Source: Geodermatophilaceae bacterium (GTDB lineage: Bacteria; Actinomycetota; Actinomycetes; Mycobacteriales; Geodermatophilaceae). From it: a stretch of 6,917 nt of DNA. Location: the NCBI GenBank assembly GCA_013812385.1, contig JACCTM010000025.1, forward strand, positions 1 through 6,917, read 5' to 3'. The stretch's first letter is position 1. Each line of letters starts with the position of its first letter. This document shows, piece after piece, positions 6,271-6,917 of the stretch. Below the pieces are notes generated by a model. The model was not told the origin of the DNA. It ran no database searches and saw only the letters and a program-made list of their open reading frames with translations. Position numbers and translations under genes: made by a program.

Positions 6271-6917
6271 ATGGCCAAGGCTACCCCGACTGAAGCAAGC
6301 ACCCACCGCAAGGCCGCGCCACTGACCGGGCGGGCGGCCAAGCGGGCGGCGAGGGCGGCCAAGAAGGCGGCCCGCGGCCAGGGAAAGATCAAGACGATCA
6401 TCCAGGGCTACAAGATGACCAGGGAGCGCGACCCCAAGCTCCCCTGGGTCATGATCCTGGCTTTTGTCCTGACCGTGACAGTCGTGATCGTCCCGTCGAT
6501 CCTGTTTCTGAACGTCTGGGTGATGCTGCCCTTCGCCATCATGCTCGGCGTTCTCGTCGCCTTGATCTTGTTCGGCCGTCGGGCGCAGAAGGCAGCCTTC
6601 GGTCAGGTCGAGGGCCAACCCGGTGCCGCCGCCTGGGTGCTCGAGGGCATGCGCGGTCAGTGGGAGGTCGAGGCCGGCGTCGCCGGTACGACGTCGATGG
6701 ACGCCGTACACCGGGTGCTCGGACGCCCCGGATTCCTGCTGGTCGGGGAAGGCGTTCCACACCGGGTCAAGAACCTGCTCGCGCAGGAGAAGAAGAAGCT
6801 TGCCCGGATCGCCGGCGACGTACCGATCTACGACATCGTGATCGGTGACTCCGAGGGGCAGGTCCCGCTCAACAAGCTGTCCACGCATGTGATGAAACTC
6901 CCGCGCAACATCAGCGC
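6271..6917 (+). CDS. DUF4191 family membrane protein, 3' end missing
   Basis: The frame stays open from ATG 6271 to the window end, giving 215 residues. The N-terminal 40 residues are strongly basic (GRAAKRAARAAKKAARGQGK at 20-39). Then come YKMTRERDPKLPW and a 44-residue hydrophobic stretch, about 59-102, long enough for two membrane helices with a tight turn. FGRRAQKAAFGQVEGQPGAA follows at 101-120, and LVGEGVPHRVKNLL and IGDSEGQVPLNKL lie in the cytoplasmic C-terminal part. These segments are what I know from DUF4191 proteins, actinobacterial membrane proteins of unknown function found next to lipA (Rv2219 in M. tuberculosis). The gene starts five bases after the lipA stop and has no clear ribosome binding site of its own, which suggests an operon and perhaps translational coupling. 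Only the last few tens of residues should be missing. The family call rests on motifs and gene order. Confidence 0.88.
   Translation, partial: MAKATPTEASTHRKAAPLTGRAAKRAARAAKKAARGQGKIKTIIQGYKMTRERDPKLPWVMILAFVLTVTVVIVPSILFLNVWVMLPFAIMLGVLVALILFGRRAQKAAFGQVEGQPGAAAWVLEGMRGQWEVEAGVAGTTSMDAVHRVLGRPGFLLVGEGVPHRVKNLLAQEKKKLARIAGDVPIYDIVIGDSEGQVPLNKLSTHVMKLPRNIS

Overview
The window reads as chromosomal core DNA of a high-GC Gram-positive bacterium (Actinobacteria). The support is GC-rich coding sequence on both strands, GTG/TTG starts, a leucyl-tRNA synthetase of the long actinobacterial type, and the pair lipA - DUF4191 membrane protein, which from memory is adjacent in many actinobacteria (e.g. 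the Rv2218-Rv2219 region of Mycobacterium tuberculosis). No mobile element, CRISPR array, rRNA or tRNA gene is visible.

Layout. Positions 1-106 (-) hold the N-terminal end of a small YCII-like protein cut by the window edge. Divergent from it, 225-1037 (+) encodes a class I SAM-dependent methyltransferase with a CmoM/SmtA-like layout. It converges on leuS (1034-3931, -) so tightly that the two stop codons overlap. The leuS leader (about 3932-4071, -) is the most interesting stretch. It holds a -10 box, a GTG-started 11-codon ORF with tandem Leu codons placed where transcription should begin, a perfect 12-bp inverted repeat covering the end of that ORF, a directly abutting intrinsic terminator, and then the leuS ribosome binding site. 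This is the layout of a leucine-responsive transcription attenuator with a leaderless leader peptide. Divergent from leuS, 4202-5209 (+) encodes an unrecognised 335-residue protein with 11- and 18-residue amphipathic-helix repeats, a Lys/Ala-rich stretch, one membrane segment and a very acidic tail. After 75 bp comes lipA (5285-6265, +), again with a -10-like box positioned for a leaderless transcript. It is followed after 5 bp by a DUF4191 membrane protein gene (6271 to the window end, +), incomplete at its 3' end.

How the parts fit. leuS makes Leu-tRNA(Leu), and its leader appears to sense whether that product is sufficient by letting a ribosome read Leu codons before the terminator. lipA makes the lipoyl cofactor of 2-oxoacid dehydrogenases and the glycine cleavage system and is probably co-transcribed with the DUF4191 gene. 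The methyltransferase and the repeat/membrane protein have no functional link to these that the sequence shows. Most of the window is ordinary housekeeping sequence; the leuS leader and the 4202-5209 protein deserve a second look.
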